A stretch of DNA of 64,000 bases from the NCBI RefSeq assembly GCF_026210795.1, contig NC_089432.1, positions 3,224,001-3,288,000 of the forward strand, read 5' to 3'. Source of the DNA: Rhizophagus irregularis. Lineage: Eukaryota > Glomeromycota > Glomeromycetes > Glomerales > Glomeraceae. Positions 1 through 10,648 of this stretch are shown here, piece after piece. The notes beneath the pieces were generated by a model. The model saw nothing but the letters and a program-made list of their open reading frames with translations, did not search any database and was not told where the DNA came from. Position 1 is the stretch's first letter. Every line of letters begins with the position of its first letter. Made by a program: the position numbers and the translations under genes.

Positions 1-1
1 T

Positions 2-460
2 GATATTGGAATAAGTGTCAATAAAGATTTAAAAATGGCTGTGTATTGGTATGAAAAAGCTGCAAATAATGGAGATTTAGAAGCTATGCATAATCTTGGC
101 CTCATATATAAAAATGGAGATGGTGTTGATAAAGATCATCAAAAAGCTTTTGAATTATTCAAACAATCAGCTGAAGGAGGAGATTCAAGTGGAATAATGA
201 TGTTAGCTTATTGTTACGATAATGGAATTGGAATTAATATTGATAAACAAAAGGCAGTTGAATTGTATCAGAAAGCTGCAAATTTAGGACATATAACGGC
301 TCAATATAATCTTGCTATTATATATGAAGAAGGAGATGGAATTAAAAAAGATTTAAATAAAGCAATTTATTGGTATGAACAATCTGCTAAACAAGGACAT
401 CAAAAAGCTCAAAATATATTAAAAAAACTAAGAAAAATTAGAATTAGGAACAATTTATGA
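2..460 (+). CDS. Sel1-repeat protein, 3' end (kinase-Sel1 family, 5' part outside window)
   Basis: The frame is open from base 2 and ends at a TGA at 458-460, so this is the C-terminal part of a gene that starts before the window. The visible residues form about three Sel1-like repeats (cores MHNLGLIYKNG, GIMMLAYCYDNG, AQYNLAIIYEEG) and a terminal helix. It is nearly identical to the last exon of copies A, B and C, which carry a kinase domain upstream, so the missing part very probably encodes a kinase. Sel1 repeats are helix-turn-helix solenoids that act as protein-protein scaffolds. The C-terminus (KKLRKIRIRNNL) is a few residues longer than in A to C, which end in ELKKN. The ATG at 35 is an internal methionine, not the start. 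Confidence 0.85.
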   Translation, partial: DIGISVNKDLKMAVYWYEKAANNGDLEAMHNLGLIYKNGDGVDKDHQKAFELFKQSAEGGDSSGIMMLAYCYDNGIGINIDKQKAVELYQKAANLGHITAQYNLAIIYEEGDGIKKDLNKAIYWYEQSAKQGHQKAQNILKKLRKIRIRNNL

Positions 461-997
461 TGTAAATTATTTGTACCATTACATAGAAAAATAAACATGG
501 TAATTTTAAACATCAGTATTTATTAATTAAATTATGTAGTATCAAATTTTTATAATATTAAATTGAATATAATGAATGTGTATTCTTGTTAAACACTTAA
601 AATTATTATACCTTTTAAAAAGGAATAAATGATATACTATAAAGTACTTTCATTACTTTTTAACTCAATAGCCAGTAATATATCTTAATTTTTTTAAAAA
701 ATTATATAATAATAATTACATTAGTATCTTATTAATACAAAATGATGTATAGATAAAACACTTAATATGCAACCAATAATATTTCCCAAAATTCCAATTT
801 TTTACTTTGACTCAGCTAATTCTATATGGCAATTTTAATTAATCGAGGTAGATCTTTTTTGGCCAAAAGCAGGTTGTCCAAAAATATACTTGAGAATTTG
901 TCGTATCTAAAATGTAAATCTTAACATTTCTTCTATTTGTTGAATCCAGATAAAAAAATCTCATTAGGAGGATAAAATTAGTGTAATTCTATAAATA
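461..997. other. 3' flank shared by the kinase-Sel1 copies
   Basis: AT-rich DNA without a gene. It matches the DNA downstream of copies A (8987-9490), B (19895-20475) and C (from 30462) in recognisable blocks such as AAATAAACA..GTAATTTTAAACAT and GACTCAGCTAATTCTATA. This shows that the duplicated unit includes several hundred bases of 3' flank. Confidence 0.7.
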
Positions 998-1145
998 CAC
1001 AGGTGATCGTGATAAATTGGATCTTTGATAAACCGGATTTGGTGTAGGGTTTCAATCTGTTATCTGAATTAGAATCCGGATTGAAATCTGTATTTCAGAT
1101 TTAGATCTGGATTAAGACTTGTAATTCGGATTAAAATACAGATTA

Positions 1146-1349
1146 CAGCTGTTTTCATAAGACCTGGGACAAAATAAATTTTTGGACCCGACCACCAACC
1201 CACCAATCTGGTTCAGTTGTTATTTGCTTTACAAATCAAATTATCAAATCTGGATTACATGCCTAGCGAAAAATACTGGATCAGCAGGTCAGTGGGTCGG
1301 TGGTCGGGTTCAAAAATTTATTTTGTCCCAGGTCTTATGAAAACAGCTG
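1146..1349. mobile_element. MITE with ~50-bp TIRs, TA target site, nested in the 998-3046 element
   Basis: Long terminal inverted repeats begin CAGCTGTTTTCATAAGACCT and are mirrored at the right end, with very few mismatches over about 50 bp. TA dinucleotides at 1144-1145 and 1350-1351 fit a TA target duplication. At 204 bp it is a typical miniature element of the Tc1/mariner group. It interrupts the larger element, so it is the younger insertion. Confidence 0.8.
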
Positions 1350-2141
1350 TAAATTATATTGTCCAGATTAAATCTGAATGAGACTTATGATAATTATATA
1401 TCAATAAATTATTTAATATAAAATATTATATATTATATAAGTTTTTTTTTTATTTTTTAATAAGATTAGTATGCAATATAAATTTATTACACTTATATTT
1501 CTAATATGCTTCATCTTCTAGTTATTCCAATCTGGCGTGAAAACTTCCATAACTTTCATATTTTGTTTTAAAAAGTGCATTTTAGTCACTATTCCCTTTC
1601 ATCCAAGAATGTACGTATGCATAGTTCTCCATTAACATCAAAACATTTTGTAAAATAACTATGTGTGATACTTGTATATTTTCTTTTAGCACTGCCCTCT
1701 TTTATAAATATTAATTAAAAAAAAGATAATTTTTATTCTTTTTAATAAAAAGAATTATTTTACAACCTTTTCTTCTAATTTCATAGGCAGTAGTCGCTAA
1801 TTTTGTAATTCTTTGAACTTAAAGGGCTTTGTAAACTTCTATTAGGAAATTCTTCATTATCCAAATCAATTTCAATATTATTATTTTCTATTGTTTATAT
1901 TGTTTACAATAACTTAAGTGAGACGTAAAGAATTTTGTTTACAAGTAAATAGTGATTATTAATATAGTAAATCAGTATTAAACTATTTATATACTAATCC
2001 GGATTACAATCCGTCCAATCCGCTAATCCGGATTACACAATCCGTCTAAATCCATCTTAAGGATCTAATTTGGTGTTATTTCAGATTTTTCTCCCGGAAC
2101 CAAATCTGTCATTAAAACTAGGAAACGGTAACCGTTGGTGC

Positions 2142-2654
2142 GTCCGAAGCATCATAAATTACATGTTCATAAATTTAAACTGAACACTAAAAATATCACA
2201 CTAAAAATGCTAAAAAAAGTAATAGTATCACTAAAAAATGTCATTTTATTATCATACTTTCATACTTTGTACTATTTTTGCAAATTTTTAATTTATTCTC
2301 ATGATTGTCAAAAAAAAAATAAAAAGTTAACATTTAATTAAAAAAAATACAAAATGTAAAAATTATGAGTAAAAAAAAATCAATTTATTATTTGAATGCC
2401 ATAAAAAACTTTAAGAAATAAGAAAATTTAAATCAGGGATAAAAAAATTTTTAAATTTAACGTATAAACAGTAGTCATGTGACTTTATAAAGATATTTTT
2501 AGAATCAGGGGACATAAACAAAAAGTGTTGTACACGTAAACAAATTTAAGGTTACACCTGATCCTTAAATTTTATTGGTCATACACGTGTGCGGACAGAC
2601 AACACTTGCATGGTTTGGAGTAGTATGGAAGTGTCCTACGCTTACGCTTCGGAC
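2142..2654. repeat. Possible nested inverted-repeat element
   Basis: GTCCGAAGC at 2142-2150 is mirrored by GCTTCGGAC at 2646-2654. The arms are short (about 9-11 bp) and no target duplication was found. It may be a small element inside the 2-kb element, or chance. Confidence 0.25.
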
Positions 2655-3259
2655 AATAATCGTGATACCAGATTTTATTAGTAAAGTCGCAATATTTCAT
2701 AAGTCCTATATCAGTTATATCAAAAAAATTTTGATATATTGAATTTTTCCAAATTTAGCATTAATGTATCCTTTTTAGCATACCTTTATATTATTGTAAT
2801 TTTAAAAAAATGCTTGATTCCAGCCGAAATGGTTAATTTTTAACAGAATTAAAATTAATAATTTTATACCAAAATTCTTTACGAATATTGCATACAATTT
2901 TACCATTCTTTTTTTTTATATTAATAATTTAATCAAAATTTTCATATAAAATCCAGTATAAGAAGATTTTTTGTTATATCGGATATCTTGATATACCGGA
3001 TATTTTCTCTGGAATAAATCAATCCGATTTATTGTGATCACCTGTGTAATACAAATGTGAAAAACTATATAAATTTACACCACTAGCGATGATGTACGAG
3101 TGTGAAAAATTTAGAAAAATTTTCAATAATATAAAATATTAGCGCATTTTTTTAATAGTAAAATATGGCGTAATTATTTAATTATATAAAATCATGTAAT
3201 ATTATAATAATATAAAATCGGTATAATTTATTTATTTATTAAAATGACTAGATAAACGC

Positions 3260-4450
3260 ATTTATATAAGAATAAGATCACATGAAATATTTTAACTGAA
3301 TCTAAAAGTTAGAAATAACGAAAGTAAAGAAACGATAATTATCCCTAAAAAGACTTATGAACTTACAAAAGAAATACCTATCCAAGTATCCCTAATCTAA
3401 GAAAAATATGTAAATGAGAAATGTTAGTGAAACATTTCTAATTAGAAAAAAAGGCAAAAATAAATGAAAGTTTTATAACGAAAATTACAAAACTTACTAT
3501 TTCTGATTGCTCAAATCAAGAAATCCGAGTATACAAATGAAGAAAAATTTTAGAAAATGCTTCTAATAAAAAAATTAAAAATAAAAAGTTTCTAAGTTAT
3601 AAATTTGAAACTTACTGCATAGAACAATTCAATGTCAGATCCAATGCCAAAGAAAGTAATGAAAAAATGTTAGCATATCGGCTGATTGGAAAAATCGAGC
3701 CAATTAATATTTAAGCTCAGTTGATGGTTCATTATATAACTGATGGGTTACTTATTGTCATTTAGCATATAAAATTATGGGAGGCTTTTCTGATCAGCCG
3801 ATATGGTAAAAAGTTTCATTAAAAAAGCTTCAAAGTTGGTTATTTTAAACTTACCAAGGTTCCAATGCCAAATCAAATGCCAGTACCTAAAAAAAGAAAA
3901 AAGAAACATTAGCAAATGTTTCTACTAAATTTTATAATAAAGCATCACAAAACTTACTGGTTTCGAAATTGAAAAACCTATAGCCAGAATCTAAAAGAAA
4001 AAGGGAAATGTTAGCAAATGTTTCTAATTAAAAAATACATAAAAAAACTAAGAATTTATAAAATTTATCATCCCAATTAGTCAAGATCGAAAAACTGAAA
4101 TCTACAAAAAAGAAAAAAATAAACATTAATAATGTTTCTAATAAAAAAAGTTAAAAAAATTTAAGTTTCATAATGAAACATACAAAACTAAATCATTTCA
4201 GTGGACACTTAAAACTTACAAAAAGAAAGTAATGAAACATTACCTACCTTAAAAAAATTGAAAAAAATTTAAGTTCAATTTTTGAAACTTACTCAATGTT
4301 CAGTACCGAAGTAAAGCATAAACATTTCTGTAAAAAAAGAATTAAAAAATAAATTGAATTTTATAACTTCGAAACTACTCAAATATCCAATGCAGTTATG
4401 CCAAAATTGAAACTGGTGGGAACCTATGTACAAAAAAGAAAGAAAGTCTG
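3260..4450 (-). repeat. Degenerate tandem array of intron-like units (about nine, ~115 bp each)
   Basis: Read on the - strand, the units repeat a GTAAGTTT-like donor (+ strand AAACTTAC, for example near 3491, 3613 and 4290), a branch-site-like CACTAAC or GCTAAC inside an inverted repeat (+ strand AAATGTTAGTGAAACATTT near 3420 and similar near 3906, 4007 and 4125), a T-rich tract, and a short core. The plan is that of the array at 49850-52010, but this one is more decayed. One unit is split by a 13-bp-TIR element at 3674-3805. No protein can be read through it. Confidence 0.6.
3674..3805. mobile_element. MITE with 13-bp perfect TIRs
   Basis: CATATCGGCTGAT (3674-3686) is mirrored exactly by ATCAGCCGATATG (3793-3805), giving a 132-bp element inside a unit of the intron-like array. 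No clear target duplication is visible, so its superfamily is not assigned. Confidence 0.6.
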
Positions 4451-4589
4451 AAAAAAAATCAAAGTTTAAAAAAAGTTACGTTAGCGTGATCCTTAATTTA
4501 TGTTGAAATTTAGGCGAATCACCTGACCGAATTGGCTGAAATTTTGTTAAAGTCAAAAGTTATGATTTCTACTAGTGAATTTTATGTGT

Positions 4590-5040
4590 AGGTTCTTATA
4601 TTTAAGAAATTATTCAAGATGTAGATTTCTGAAATTACCTATTCGTGTAGAATCTACGCAACTTTTTAGATACAAAATTATTTACTATTACTAGCTATAT
4701 TTTCTGTAATAATTTCTTTTTTATTCTTTTTGTATTATATTATTGTTTTTTGGATTATTTAATTTTCCTATATTTTTCCTACCGTTGTTGCGTTCGTTTC
4801 AGACTTAAAATCATGCATTTAAGAAATTATTTCAAGATGTGAAAACCTACATAACTTTTAGGATACAAAATCATTAAAGTGTTTTTTAAATCATGTCTTT
4901 ATATGTAAGTTACTTAAAATCATGTATTTATGAAATTATTTCAAGATGTAAAACTTTCAAACTACCTATTCATGTAGAATCTAAACAACTTTTTAAAATC
5001 CGCCTTATTAAATAACTGTTTTTAAGTGTAAATTATGCAA
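4590..5040. repeat. Degenerate direct repeats
   Basis: Three related stretches share blocks such as TTTAAGAAATTAT..CAAGATGT and TTCATGTAGAATCTA..CAACTTTT (near 4605, 4815 and 4925). No coding potential is seen. The DNA between 4451 and 4590 shows nothing recognisable. Confidence 0.4.
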
Positions 5041-5140
5041 AATATTATATTTATAGATTTTTACGGGGTATAATTTCCAGGTATTACACATATTTGACAA
5101 TTTTACGTTAATACTAGCCTAATATACTAACCTCCTGATG

Positions 5141-6672
5141 CTATTTACGAAAGTGGCGTAGTTCAACTGTTTATGATATACTAAATGTAAAATTTTATCT
5201 TTAGTTAGCATAATTATCTTGATAAAAACTTTTTTAAATAATAAAACAATAATAGGAAAAACAGTAAATAAAGCACTTAAACACTTTATGTTTGACGCTT
5301 AAAAACAATATACGCTGCATGTTTGCGCTCATTACGCTCATCATTATTTTTAAAATTAGTAATTTAGTTAGATATGGTTTTTTTCAAATATTTTATTAAG
5401 CAAAAAATTATTTTCATACCATAAAATTGTTAAGCCCAGACTCCGGAGCAATAATTTATTTATTTAACACGTGACAAGACCATCTTAGATCATTGTGTTA
5501 CTCAGTGGTCCCGGAGACCCGGACTAATCAAATTTTATATTATATGATACTGAGTAATAACTAAACTAATTTTAATTGTGTAGTCACTTATAAGATACTA
5601 ATTATTTCTCATAAAAAAGTAATTCATCAAACAAGAACTAGGTTTATTGAGAAACTAGAAGGTTCTTTATCATGACAGCAATGCATAATTATGTTCAAAT
5701 CTGATATATTTGTAATAAAATTGAAGCATGAATGTTTCTATACACAATTTTAATCCAGACACTACATTCTAATGCTCACAGCTTCACAATGTACATTTCA
5801 TATTATAAATAAGATGGGATGAAATAATTTGATAATTTTTTTGATATTTTTTTTTTCTTTTTTAATAGAATCTGTTTGATGTATTTGAAAATTTTTTTAA
5901 TAGTATTGATATCCATTTGATAGTTTTTTTGATAACTGAAGGTCTATCTGAAAAAAAAAAGTTTAATACTACGTATCTCTAAACTTTTATTTAAATCTCA
6001 GACTATTTCTCTATACTTGAAAATTTTCTTTATCTAAGTATTGTTAACATTGTTTAATTTGGATTCAGATCAAATCGTCATATTTTTTTTCAAAATTAAA
6101 ATTAATCATAACCATAAATTTAATGTAACTACAATTTATTAAGATGAAATATTGAACATTTTCTTTTGCAAAAAGAAGAATAAAATGCATTGATTTTTAA
6201 GATAAATTTTTTACAAAAAAGAGAAAAAGATAAATCCAAAATGGAAATTGATTTCCAATTTTTTTAATAAAATTGAGACGAATCTTTTTTTCTTACAAAA
6301 AGAAAAAGTGATAAACCAATGATCTTTAAATTTTATTTTATCTCAAAAATAGAAAAGGATAAAGTAAAAATAGCAAGTGATTTCCTTTTTAAACAAAAAA
6401 AAAAAATTAAAGAAGGTTAGTTTCATCTATACTAACATAATTAAAATACCAAATTAATCATGATTTTTATGATGATCATATCCTGAAATGTATTAAATTG
6501 TTTACGTGTAAATATATTGACAATTAATCTTTATTTACCACAATATGTCACACGAGTGATTGTATGATTTACACAAATCCATAAATAGAATACTTTTTTT
6601 TTCCTGTCCACCGTAAAAAATTTTTATTTCTTTTTTCATCTATTATTTCTAATAATAAAATAATAATAAAAA
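5141..6672. repeat. 5' flank module of copy A (segmental duplicate)
   Basis: This stretch has no gene but matches the DNA upstream of copy B (15950-17585) and, in split form, copy C (20476-20984, 24639-24684, 27430-27924). Shared blocks include TATACGCTGCATGTTTGCGC, GATACTGAGTAATAAC and AACAAGAACTAGGTTTATTG. The order is conserved, so the duplicated unit spans at least 1.5 kb upstream of the ATG. Confidence 0.75.
6549..6590 (+). promoter_or_regulatory. Conserved promoter block of kinase-Sel1 copy A
   Basis: The block CACACGAGTGATTGTATGAT followed by a TATA-like CATAAATAGAA sits about 85-120 bp before the ATG. It is practically unchanged before copies B and C, while neighbouring poly-A/T tracts vary. 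Core-promoter function is inferred from position and conservation. Confidence 0.5.
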
Positions 6673-8986
6673 ATGCAAAATAACGAAAATATAAATGAAT
6701 GGACAAATTGGATTGAGGAGGCTATTATTAAACAACATATTAAATATTATGAGTATGAAAATTTTAAAAATATTCAAGAAGTTGGTTCCGGAGCATTCGG
6801 AAAGGTTTTTCGTGCAAATTGGAAAAATTTTGGTCATTATTTAGCATTAAAATCATTTTATAATCTAAACGATATTACCTTAAAAGAAATTGTTAATGAA
6901 GTAATCAAATATTTTAATTTCATTTTTTTTAAAAAAATTATTTTTTCGTATACTCTTTTTCATATTTTACTTATTTATTTTCTTAATTTTCTAATTATTA
7001 TGCGTTACAATTTAGCTTAAACTTCAGCGAGAAGTAGATTTTCATGACAATATTATTCGCTTTTATGGAATCACAAAATTTGAATCAGGTATTTGTAAAT
7101 ATCTATATATCAAGCATAACAAATAAAATTAGGGTTATTTAATTTTTTTTCTTTTTGTAAAAACTAATAATCGATTCTTACTTTTTTTATTAGAAAATAA
7201 AATTGACCAAACAAAGAATTATTTGTTAGTAATGGAATACGCTAACGGTGGTACCCTTCGTGACTATTTAAACGAAAACTTCAATAGACTTAGTTGGGAT
7301 GATAGGTATAATTTAGCTCATCAATTAGCTTGTTCTGTATTATGTCTACATGATGAAGGGATAGTTCACCGAGATTTGGTATTTTTTTTAATAAAATATT
7401 TAAAATACTTTACGAACTAAATTAATATTATTTATATATTATAATAGCATTCTTGTAATGTGTTGGTTCATAAGAAATCCATCAAGTTGGCGGACTTTGG
7501 ATTATCAAAAAGAATTGATGAAGCATCGAATTCACAATCAAAGTTACTTGGTATGGTTCCCTATATTGATCCGAAAGTATTAATTAATAGCAATAATTTA
7601 AAATTAAATGAGAAGAGCGATGTATATAGTATCGGCGTTTTATTATGGGAAATATCAAGTGGGAAACCACCATTTCATGAAGAAAACAATAAGATTGGCT
7701 TAATCTATGACATTTCACAAGGACGAAGAGAAGAAATTATTCCCGATACTCCTAATGATTATTCAAATCTTTATATTGGTAAATATGATTTTAATATATT
7801 GGTTGTTTTACTTATTAAAGTCATTATTTTAATTAAAATTCTTTAATTATTAGAATGTTGGAATAATGAACCAAATAAACGACCAAATATGCATGAGGTT
7901 GTTAATAGATTAGGAGTATTTATTCCAAATTCAAATAGCATAACAATTGATCAACAGAATAACATATCTGATCAAACTTATCCTACGCCAAATGAAATTC
8001 TAACCCCAAATAGTGCAGGAAATTCATCACATGGAGAATTATCTCAAATGATCCAAAATTTCACTAATATGAATGCAAATGAAATAGATAGTATGTCTAC
8101 TATTGAACAAATTAATGAATATATTTCACCTAGTAAGAAAAATTTAAGCATTATACTTAGCGAAATAGTTGATCTCATTTTTAAGGAAAATATTAAAGAT
8201 AATATGAAGGTAGAACAGCATGTTCTTGATTATTTGAATAATCATAATGTAAATTCTAAAGAAATTTATAATTGGTTATTAAATAATCAAAACAATTCAG
8301 AATCTATTTTTTTACTTGGTTATTTTAATTATCAAGGAATTAAAACGACAGTGGATCTTGAGAAAGCATTTAATTTACTTATTAATGCATCAAAACAGGA
8401 TCATACATTAGCACAATATTTTGTTGGACAATGTTATGAATTTGGATATGGAATTACAAAAAATGAAAAACTTGCATTTGAATATTATGAAAAAGTAGCT
8501 AATAAAGATTATGCAATGGGACAATTTAAATTAGGTGTGTTTTATGAAAATGGAATAAATATTAAAAAAGATTTAAAAATGACTGTGTATTGGTATGGAA
8601 AAGCTGCAAATAATGGACATTTAAAAGCTATGCATAATCTTGGCCTCATATATAAAAATGGAGATGGTGTTGATAAAGATCATCAAAAAGCTTTTGAATT
8701 ATTCAAACAATCAGCTGAAGAAGGACATCTAAATGGAGTGATAATGTTAGGAAACTGTTATTATTTTGGAATTGGAATTAATTTTGATAAACAAAAAGCT
8801 GTTGAATTATATCAGAAAGCTGCAAATTTAGGACATAAGGTAGGTCAATATAATCTTGCTATTATATATGAAGAAGGAGACGGCATTGAAAAAGATTTAG
8901 ATAAAGCAATTTATTGGTATAAACAATCAGCTAAACAAGGACATCATAATGCTCAAACTAGATTAGAAGAACTCAAGAAAAATTAG
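6673..8986 (+). CDS. Protein kinase with C-terminal Sel1-like repeats (copy A)
   Basis: Five exons: 6673-6900, 7016-7088, 7194-7378, 7448-7778 and 7854-8986, all GT..AG and in phase, giving about 649 residues. Kinase motifs in order: glycine loop VGSGAFGKVFRANW, lysine in LALKSF, catalytic loop HRDLHSCNVLVH, metal-binding DFGLSK, helix-F region DVYSIGVLLWE and the CWNNEPNKRP end motif. The usual APE is replaced by PYIDPK. After a Ser/Asn-rich linker come about six Sel1-like repeats and a terminal helix. The protein should be a cytosolic TKL-like Ser/Thr kinase with a protein-binding solenoid; no signal peptide or membrane segment is seen. Catalytic residues look intact. The start is supported by B and C, which share the MQNNENIN beginning. 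Substrate unknown. Confidence 0.88.
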
Positions 8987-9490
8987 AATTAAAAACAAAG
9001 TTATGATGGAAATTATTTAAAAAAAATTTTTTTTTTATTGTATTTATAATTGTACTATTACATAGGAAAATAAACACGGTAATTTTAAACATTAGTATCT
9101 ATTAAATTACGTAGTATTAAATTTTATAATATTAAATTTTATATAATAAATGTGTATTCTTGTTAAAGTTAAACATTAAACACTTAAAACCTTAAAAAAA
9201 AAATTGTTTAGCCTTAATTAAATATTAATTATTTTTTGAATTTTTTGAGGAAATCTCCTGACAACATTTCTTTATAAAGTACTACTTCATTACTCTTTAA
9301 CTGAATAGCCGGTTAACATAAAGTATCTTTAATTTTTTTTAAAAATTATTATATCACAATAATCACATTAGTATCTTAATACAAAATGATGTAAAGATAA
9401 AGTGCAACAATAGTATTTCCCAAAATTCTAATTTGACTCAGCTAATTCTATAAGGCCGGTTGAATTAATCGAGGTAGATCTTTTGGCATG
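8987..9490. other. 3' flank of copy A
   Basis: No gene. It is homologous to the 3' flanks of the other copies up to the block AATCGAGGTAGATCTTTTGG near 9485, after which the match stops abruptly next to the truncated gene at 9538-9896. That point is a duplication or rearrangement breakpoint. Confidence 0.6.
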
Positions 9491-9537
9491 GAATATTGAA
9501 TCTAAGGATTGCAAATTAATTATTATATATATAATTT

Positions 9538-9896
9538 TTAAGTGTAATTTGTGTAATATATTGTATTAATATTAATATTTACATCTGTAAATGCCGCTTC
9601 TTTATTATTCCATCCCTGAATTTGGTAAATAATTGCAACACCTTCTTCGCTTGTTGGTGGGTATTCAACTGGTGTTAATGAGTGAATAATTGTTTTAACA
9701 GTCATAGACTTTGTAATATATATTTCATCATCCTTAGGTTCAGGTGGAGATATATTATTTGGCTAAATTATACAATATAACGGTGTATTACTACTATGTA
9801 GTTTACTTAATAATTATACGTTTAAAATTATATTACCTCTATATTAAGGTCCTCTTCATAAACAATATCTTCTTCATTAACAAAATTAGTATCCAT
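9538..9896 (-). pseudogene. Truncated 5' end of an unidentified gene (two exons)
   Basis: On the - strand an ATG at 9896 opens exon 1 (9896-9837, 20 codons, acidic, beginning MDTNFVNEED), followed by GTAATA. Exon 2 starts after TTTAG at 9762 and runs in phase for 60 codons to a possible donor GTAAAT at 9582. It contains PNNISPPEPKDDE and EGVAIIYQIQGWNNKEAAF. Read through, the frame stops at 9538. Codon use and the phase-0 splice sites argue for a real gene, but nothing coding follows before the breakpoint near 9490, so it looks cut off. I do not recognise a domain with certainty; a Rhizophagus lineage-specific, perhaps transposon-linked family is possible. Confidence 0.45.
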
Positions 9897-9937
9897 AGAT
9901 GATAATTATTTCTTTAAAAACAATTTGTTTAACGTGA

Positions 9938-10107
9938 ACTTTGATAAAAGGTATTTTGACACGAAAGTTTATTGTAAATGATTATTTCTTTAAAAATCAA
10001 ATTGCTTTGATAAAAGGTATCTTGACACGAAAATTTTTTGTAGATGAAAAGTGTTTAACACGAGTTTCGATAAAAGGTATCTTGACACGAAAAATTTTTT
10101 TACTATT
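9938..10107. repeat. Three direct repeats, ~66-bp period
   Basis: The block TTTGATAAAAGGTATYTTGACACGAAA occurs three times (about 9940, 10006 and 10074) with diverging spacers. It lies just upstream of the truncated - strand gene and may once have been part of its 5' region. A short + strand frame through it only reflects the repeat. Confidence 0.6.
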
Positions 10108-10387
10108 ATTACGAAATTCAGAGTAGGCTGAGCTGTTATTCATCACCTAAGTATACTTCACACACACCTCTTATGTTATATACTGCTAAATGTTACCATA
10201 CTTGACTGGTCTTTTATATAACATAACCTCATACTACGCTACAATTTCTTGTGCCAGTTAAGGTTAGTAATATTGCATCTTTGGCTAAATTTTTGTCCCA
10301 TTGCTTGATCACGTGATCACACGGATATATTTTTGATTGGGTTAAAGCACATGACAGAAGCAGAAAAACTTCTGATTGGTCTGTCCA

Positions 10388-10434
10388 CTTAGGGTTAAGA
10401 CCTACGCGCTTAGGGTGTTATGGTTAGGGTTAGG
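10388..10434. repeat. Degenerate telomere-like TTAGGG repeats
   Basis: Four TTAGGG/TTAGGGT hexamers lie within about 47 bp, interspersed with variants. The rest of 10127-10648 is AT-rich and holds a GATCACGTGATC palindrome near 10308 but no gene. Confidence 0.4.
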
Positions 10435-10648
10435 ATTATTGTGATATTAGGAGATTTGTAAAATTTTCTGAAGTGAAAAAATGCAAAAAAATATAAAAAT
10501 TTTTTATTTACATTTTGTATTCTATATATAATTACATTTTCATTCTATAGTAATAAAGTATACATTATACGCAGTGCAGTCTTTAAAAAAAATATACATT
10601 GAATATTTATACTTTTCCCATTAATCAGTAATAAATCACTAATCATCG

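Larger units (their letters stand above)
998..3046. mobile_element. Tc1/mariner-type TIR element, non-autonomous (about 2.05 kb)
   Basis: The ends are inverted repeats starting CACAGGTGATC (998) and ending GATCACCTGTG (3046). Identity is perfect for 11 bp and imperfect to about 26 bp. Both ends are flanked by TA (996-997 and 3047-3048), the target duplication of Tc1/mariner elements. No transposase-sized reading frame is visible inside, only short frames, so it should be non-autonomous or decayed. It contains a second TA-flanked element at 1146-1349 and copies of an ATCCGGATTACA-like motif near 1020-1130 and 1990-2050. Confidence 0.6.

Noticed and set aside
6649-6837. - strand ORF at the 5' end of copy A (also at 17478 and 27901)
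   Set aside because: It is the antisense of the conserved first kinase exon and recurs only because the exon is duplicated.
9941-10126. 61-codon ORF with repeated IKGILTRK
   Set aside because: It only translates a 66-bp direct repeat and has no promoter, splice or family support.
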